Of a DNA stretch of 64,000 nt, positions 58,308 through 64,000 are shown piece after piece (the stretch's first letter is position 1; each line of letters begins with the position of its first letter). The DNA is from Symsagittifera roscoffensis. Taxonomy: Eukaryota; Xenacoelomorpha; Acoela; Convolutidae. The position numbers and the translations under genes are program-made. The notes below the pieces were generated by a model that saw only the letters and a program-made list of their open reading frames with translations, did no database searches and was not told where the DNA came from. The DNA is taken from positions 310,001-374,000 of the forward strand of contig NW_026970820.1 of NCBI RefSeq assembly GCF_963678635.1, in the 5' to 3' direction.

Positions 58308-59939
58308 TTGTCACTGTGGCCCCGCTAAGTAAGTGACTTTTTTTTGACGAGTGGGTTCCGCGGGGGGCGGAGCAGGGGAACGCTTAACGCACTCGCAAAA
58401 GGAGCACCCTTCGGGTGCTCTTTTTTGCTCGAAAGTTTTCTGAAACGGTATCTGATGAACTTTGTTAGGTGTCACAAAAGCAACAACAAAAAACTTTCTG
58501 TATGTGATTAGAAAAGATCAAAAAAGATTTCTCATACTTTCATTGACTGAATCTACACCTGATAAGTCTCTAGAGAACTCTAAACCAAAGTAACTTATGT
58601 TTTTCAGTGATTCATGAAGAGGACCGTTCCAACGAAAACAAGTTTTCGGAAACAGTCCTCATATTTTTTTTCGAGCACATTGTAAAGTACGTGGACTTTC
58701 AATTGTGACTAATAGCTGAATTGGACTTGGAATTTGTCCCAAAGAGGTTAAGTTTGTCTCAAATTGATTAGAAGCAAAAGAAAAAATAAAAAAAATTTTT
58801 ATTTGGAAAAAAAAGTTGAGTCAGAAACGTGAAAAAACCCTTTATTCAAAAGTCACTAAAAGTAGCTCCAATTGGCTTAAATCACTAGACTACAATATAT
58901 GAACCTGTTCAGAATGGTTTTCAAGACCAAAGCCGTAAAACTTCCATATTTAGAGAAAAGGCAAAAAAAACACGTTTTTGGTTAACTCAAAGAGGTAGAT
59001 AAATCGGGTAAAGTCGTCTTCAGACCTATAGGATCGAGAAGTGATCTAAATAGGGTATATATGTAGTGTCCCTGTTAGGTCGCATGCAAAAAACTAGAAC
59101 AGTTTTGTTGGCCACTTCCGAAATTAAGACTTTTTTTTCGAAATTTGGCCATTTTAATTTGTAGTAAAATAGTAGTAAAATAGCCGAGAAAAAAAATTGT
59201 AAAAACCATAATTTTTATTCAATTTTGACGTTTAAATACTCTATACGTACTAAAATGTCTATGGCAAGCTCAAATAAGCCATCAAAATTCATTTTTTCTC
59301 ACTTTTTAAAATTTTTGTTTTTTTGATTTACAATGTTGAGTCAGAAACGTAAAAAATCAATTTTTTTCAAAAAGTCAAAATAAAGTGATCCGATCAATTT
59401 GTTTCACTAAAACACACTTTATGAACCTGTTCAGAATGTGTTTTTGGGTTAGAGCCGAAAATTCACCCATTTTGAGAAAAGTGGAAAAAACACCTTTTTA
59501 GTTACAAAAAAACCATCATTTTTGTTGCAGTTTTTGGAAAAAATCATATTTTTGAGGAAAAAAAAATTTCTCAAACCTTTATATTTAGGCTCCCCAAACA
59601 GTCTACTTTCATCCATTTATTGTCAATATACCCCATTTTTTGAACCAAAACAGAGTTAATAGGTGATTTTTATCAAAAAACGTGTTTTTTACCATTTTTG
59701 CCCCCCATTTCCCTCTATAAGTCAACACATAACAAAATTTTGGCAAAACGGGGCAAAAGTGTATCCTTAGAATTTCAATACGAGGCTGCATGCAAAAAAT
59801 TAGGGAATTCTGACCTACAGTTTTCGAGAACAGGACTTATTCTCCATGAAAAGGGTAAAAGGTAATTGTTCCTTCGAACCGACGGGGCCCCTTCCCCTGT
59901 CTCTGCTGAACGCCATAGCCGGACGCGGCGGCCACCTAG
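58308..59939 (+). repeat. M30: A1-family module, near-identical to M18
   Basis: H1 is at 58402-58420 and H2 at 58620-58659. It matches M18 base for base over long stretches, including private variants in the leader (GCTAAGTAAGTGACTTTTTT) and body. It lies about 25 kb from M18. Confidence 0.92.
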
Positions 59940-61592
59940 GTCAATCTTTTACCTGCGGTGCATCGGTGTTTGCGGGTGTAAGTTTTGAAGTGTGGCCTGG
60001 GGGCCATTGGCTTCAAGGCATGTGGCACTCGCAGAAAAAGAGCACCCGAAGGGTGCTCTTTTCTGCTCGAAAACTCTAGGTCAATTAATTTTTTCTTAAC
60101 CTTCACATTTTGTCAAACATTTTTTGACTTTTCCTTCTTCATTACTCACTGAGACTATTAACCATGATCGCTAACTTGCATTGCTGGCTGATTATAATGA
60201 CAAGTCACTCTGCGCCTTGATCAGTTAACAATGCAAAACATTGTGATTCTTGAAGAAGACTGTTTCGACGAAAACAAGTTTTCGGAAACAGTCCTGTTAA
60301 CTTATTTTTGATCTCGTTTTTAAATTTATCGACTTTTAGTTGTTTTCAGTAGGCTATTGGACCTGAATTAGGTCCTAAAAGTTAATTTTGTCTCGAAATG
60401 ATTAGAAGGAATAGAAAAAAAAAACATTTTTTTTTATTTGATAAATATAGTTGAAATAGAAACGTGAAAAATGTCTTTTTTTTCAAAAGTCATCAAAAAT
60501 AGTTCCAATTGAATTGAATCACTAGGCTACAATGTATGAACCTGTTCAGAATGGTTTTCAAGACCAAAGCCGTAAAATTTACATATTTGGAGAAAAGTAA
60601 AAAAAAAAACACGTTTTTGGTTAACTCATAAAGGTAGATAAATCGGGTAAAGTCGTCTTTAAACATAAAGGATCAAAAAATGAATTAATTAGGGCATACA
60701 TGTAGTGTCCTTGTAAGGCCGCTTGCAAAAAATTACAACAATTGTGGTAGCCACTTCCGAAAACAAGTCTTTTTTTTCGAAATTTAGCCAGTTTTATTTG
60801 TAGTAAAGTAGTAAAAAGCTACCCGAGAAAAAAAAGTTGTAAAAACCAAAATTTTCATCCAATTTTGACAATTAAATACTCTAAACCTACTAAAATGACT
60901 ATGGCAAGCTCGAATATGCTATCAAAACTCATTTTTTCTCACTTTTTAAAATTTTTGTTTTTTTGATATAAAATGTTGAGTCAGAAACATGAAAAACCAA
61001 TTTTTCTCAAAAAGTCAAAAAAAGTTGTTCCAATCAAATTGTTTCAATAGGCCACGCTTTGTGGACTTGTTTAGAAGTGTTAGCATGATCAAAGCCATAA
61101 AATTTCCATATTTAGAGAAAAGACGAAAAAAACACCTTTTTGGTTAATTTTTCCAAAAAAATGACCAAAAAATTAGGAGACGGTCCTGAAAAAAAAAAAA
61201 ATTTAAAAATAAAGTAATTCTAATTTCTACACAATTAGACTCCCTAAACAGTCTTCTTTCATCCAATACTAAACAATCTATCCCATTTTTTGGACCCAAA
61301 TTGAGTTATTGAGTCATTTTAACCAAAAATCGTGTTTCGTTTTTCCGTTTTTGCCCCCCATTTCCCGCCATAAGTCAACATATAGAGTTTTTCTGGCCAA
61401 ACGGCATCCAATCGTATCCTTAGAATTGCATTTTGTAGCCGCATGCCAATTTTAAAGAAATTCTGACGAAACGTTTTCGAGATCAGCCCCGATTCCGCCG
61501 ACAGGGGTATAAGGTTATAAGAAACGAGAACCGGCAGGGACCCTACCCTTGCCTCGCCGTATCTCTGACGCCGAAGCGCGACGACCACCTAG
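59940..61592 (+). repeat. M31: A-like module with a B-like 3' end
   Basis: It starts GTCAATCTTTTACCTGCGG, close to M12, but goes on with the A2 leader text (CCTGGGGGCCATTGG). H1 is at 60040-60058. H2 at 60256-60295 has an outer left-arm G-to-A change and a G in the bulge. The body has A-type subunits, the first with TTGAAATAG in place of TTGAGTCAG. The 3' hairpin is B-like (GGCAGGG/CCTTGCC) and the end is GCGACGACCACCTAG. Confidence 0.85.
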
Positions 61593-63218
61593 GGGGCAGG
61601 GTTGTGTGGTCTATTATTGTTTCAAGGTATTTGCATTGCGGGGAGGCGAATAGGAACAGCGCTCAACGCACTCGCAAAAAGAGCACCCTGCGGGTGCTCT
61701 TTTTGCTCGAAAACTAAGTCAACTTAAATCTTTTAGTTTACATATTTTGTCCTAGTTTAATTTTTTTTACTAGTTGTTCACAGTTAAACTCTCATGATAC
61801 CTCAAATTGTATTCCTGGCAGGGCATTTTTTAAAAGTCACTCTGTGGCTTGATCAATTAACTACCAAATACAATTTGATTCACGAAATGGACTGTTTCAA
61901 CGAAAACAAGTTTTCGGAAACAGTCCAAATTTTAAATTATGATCCCGAATACAAACAAAGAGAAATCTAATGCGTTGGTTAAACTTACAGAGCCCAGCCC
62001 ATGTCTTTGTGTTTATTGACTGTTCAAACACATAACAACTATGTTAAAAACAATATTATTAAAATAAAAACAAAACAAATAATCGAGAAAGAAATGGAAG
62101 TTTATCAAAAAAATATGCAAAAAAATTCACTTATTTCTTTTTTTAAATATCACAAAAACCTCAGTTTGAAGAAGATGATACCTGAGAGGCCCGTTCTGAC
62201 GCGTTACTACAGTTTAGGCACGTTTTGACTTCGCAACTTACAATGATCGATTAACTTTTACGTTTGTTTTACAAACACGCTTTTTTTTTACCACAATCAA
62301 ATTTTCATTACTTCTAAACCACTTGAACAAATTGATGAAAATTTTTGCATCAAAACTAACTTGTCAAGGGTTTTTGAGGTATATAAAAATTGTCTCCAGT
62401 TAAATAATGATTTTTTGGTTAATTTTTGAAAAAAATTAAAAAATTTGAAAAAACAATTTTTTTTTCAGTTTTGGCGATCAAAAAGTGCCTTCTATGATGG
62501 ACCAGCAAAAAATTTGTTTTTAGGTCATAAGTTTGGCTCACTAGGGTATACAAACTGGCAAAATGTTTATAATAAAAAAGTTTAGAAGAACAGTGATTTT
62601 TTGAAAAAAAAAGAAAAAAACGTAAAAAAATCAGTTTTTGGCGGGAAAATTCTCAAAAAATTAAAAATCAAATTTTCTCTCTCCTTACTCCAATAAATTA
62701 ATTCGGCCACGACAATCATTTTTTGTGATCAGTAAAAATGTCGAAAAACGACCGGAACATTGACTTTTTTGAAATTTGACAAAAAACTTCAAAAAAACCG
62801 CAAAAAAACATCAAAAATCTCGAAAAAATTGCAGAAAAAATTTTGCCAAAAATACACCATTCGACTCCCTCAACTGTGCTAGTGTCCAAAAAAAACATCA
62901 CTTTTTCGCATTTTCTCAACCAAAATTGAGTTATTGGGGCATTTTTGAAAAAAATCGTGATTTCGACCAAAAAAAACGCCCCTTTTTCCCCAAAAAGTGC
63001 AACTCATAACATTATTTCGGAAAAACGCCTTCCCAAGTTATATCTTAGAATTTTGTCCTCTACCTACATGCAAAGTTTGAAGAAATTCTATACTGCCGTT
63101 TTCGAGAACTTGAATAATTTTTTTATTTTCCTAATTAGGTATTTTTTCTAGTTGACCGGCAAGGAAACCCTACCCTTGCCTAAAGGATTCACAAAGCCGG
63201 ACCGCGACGACCACCTAG
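61593..63218 (+). repeat. M32: B-family module, close to M13
   Basis: It starts GGGGCAGGGTTGTGTGG. H1 is at 61681-61699 (loop TGC) and a perfect H2 at 61888-61927. The body has the B marks TTTTTGGCGGG near 62636 and CCGGAACATTGACTTTTTTG near 62753. The 3' end has GGCAAGG/CCTTGCC as in M13, but the last small hairpin is weakened (CGCGACG instead of CGCGGCG). Confidence 0.9.
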
Positions 63219-64000
63219 CACCAGTTATTGACCTGCGGTGCCAAATTGTTGTTGGTTTGCCAGCTTTGGCCTGGGGGCCATTGACTTTAAGGCATGTGGC
63301 ACTCGCATAAAAAGAGCACCCGATGGGTGCTCTTTTTTTACTCGAGAGTCATTTGAAACGGTTTCTGATGAACTTTGTAAGGTGTCACAAAAGCAACGTC
63401 ACAAAACGTTCTGTATGTGATTAGAAAAGGTCAAAAAAGATTTCTCATACTTTCAATGACTGAATCTATACCTGATCAGTCTCTAGAGAACATTAAACCA
63501 GAGTAATTTATATTTTTCAGTGACTCATGAAGAGGACTGTTCCAACGAAAACAAGTTTTCGGAAACAGTCCTAATATTCGTTTTCGAGCCCATTGTCAAG
63601 TACGTGGACTTTTAATTGTGACTTATAGCTGAATTGGACTTCGAATTTGTCCCAAAAGGTTAAGTTTGTCTCAAATTGATTAGAAGCAATAGAAAAAAAA
63701 AGATTTTTTTTATTTGATAAAAATAGTTGAGTCAGAAACGTGAAAAAACCTCTCTTTTCAAAAGTCATAAAAAGTAGCTCCAATTGACTTAAATCACTAG
63801 GCTACAATATATGAACCTGTTCAGAATGGTTTTCATGACCAAAGCCGTAAAATTTCCGTATTTAGAGAAAAGGCAAAAAAAACAACTTTTCGATTAACTC
63901 AAAAAGGTAGATAAATCGGGTAAAGTCGTCTTCAAACCTATAGGATCGAAAAGTGATCAAAATGGGGTATATATGTAGTGTCCTTGTTAGGTCGCATGCA
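63219..64000 (+). repeat. M33: partial module, A2-like leader with A1-like body
   Basis: It starts CACCAGTTATTGACCTGCGG and keeps the A2 leader (GGCCTGGGGGCCATTG). H1 is at 63314-63332 (loop GAT) and H2 at 63533-63572 with one of the two A1 left-arm changes. From the first TTGAGTCAG (near 63726) it reads like A1. It is cut by the window edge at a GCATGC box. Confidence 0.85.

Larger units (their letters stand above)
2140..63218 (+). mobile_element. Possible array of non-autonomous Helitron-like elements
   Basis: Each module ends in CTAG with a short GC-rich hairpin 7 to 13 nt upstream. Known Helitrons end in CTRR with a hairpin just upstream, and they replicate by a rolling-circle route that can give head-to-tail joins. 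Each family also has its own fixed 5' first base whatever module precedes it, so these are discrete elements with two defined ends. Against the call: the modules do not start with TC, no Rep-helicase coding remnant is visible, and no insertion in unique AT-target DNA is present to show a site. An alternative is a complex satellite spread by unequal exchange at CTAG. Confidence 0.5.
1..64000 (+). repeat. Head-to-tail array of 34 related non-coding modules
   Basis: The whole window is built from modules of about 1.6, 2.2 and 2.3-2.6 kb, all in the same orientation. Junctions (last base of CTAG) lie at 2139, 3769, 5363, 7583, 9790, 12103, 13737, 15364, 16995, 18634, 20261, 21891, 23521, 25135, 26774, 28403, 30604, 32822, 34453, 36081, 38393, 40895, 43351, 45921, 48133, 50612, 52239, 53874, 56089, 58307, 59939, 61592 and 63218. 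At each, a GC-rich block ends in CCACCTAG or CCATCTAG and the next module begins at once. Families are mixed, so this is not a simple satellite. No unique sequence longer than a few hundred bases is seen, and no gene, tRNA or rRNA. Confidence 0.95.

Noticed and set aside
1-64000. LTR element, LINE, CRISPR array or viral genome
   Set aside because: No long terminal repeats, polymerase or integrase-like frames, poly-A ended units, or regular short repeats with unique spacers. Modules have no coding content.

Overview
The window holds no protein-coding gene that I can support. It is an AT-rich, non-coding, head-to-tail array of related modules. I count 33 module junctions, all in one orientation. 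They give 32 complete modules (M1-M32, about 1.6 to 2.6 kb each) and a partial module at each edge (M0 and M33). Every junction has the same form: a GC-rich, hairpin-forming block, then CCACCTAG or CCATCTAG, then directly, with no spacer, the family-specific first base of the next module. The many A- and T-homopolymers and the look of the filler suggest a nematode-like eukaryote, but no gene is present to confirm this.

Modules fall into families. A1 (about 1.63 kb): M1, M15, M18, M19, M27, M30. A2 (about 1.63 kb): M6-M11, M14, M26. Relatives or chimeras of A: M2, M31, M33. B (about 1.62 kb): M12, M13, M32. C (about 2.2 kb): M0, M3, M4, M16, M17, M24, M28, M29. D (2.3 to 2.6 kb): M5 and M20 (D1), M21 and M23 (D2), M22 and M25 (D3). 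Most families share one plan: a GC-rich 5' leader, a short GC-rich hairpin (H1, in A, B and C), a larger nested hairpin (H2), a long AT-rich body, a GCATGCAAAAA box, and a 3' block with two hairpins before CCAYCTAG. In A and D the body contains two to three diverged copies of a unit of about 520 bp, usually carrying TTGAGTCAG.

The 3' end (a GC hairpin 7 to 13 nt before a terminal CTAG) matches the 3' signature of Helitron rolling-circle transposons (CTRR preceded by a hairpin). The direct CTAG-to-5'-end joins are what tandem rolling-circle products or joined circles would give. A canonical 5' TC is not evident and no Rep-helicase is present, so I call these non-autonomous, Helitron-like modules only as a hypothesis. 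The terminal hairpin arms change together between families, and within family D, which argues that base pairing has been selected.

The array has been reshuffled recently. M7, M10 and M26 are almost identical although M26 lies about 32 kb from M10. M18 and M30 are almost identical. Several modules are mosaics (M0, M2, M24, M33, and the 3' part shared by M22 and M25). A subtelomeric, heterochromatic or germline-limited satellite region would fit, but nothing in the sequence decides among these.
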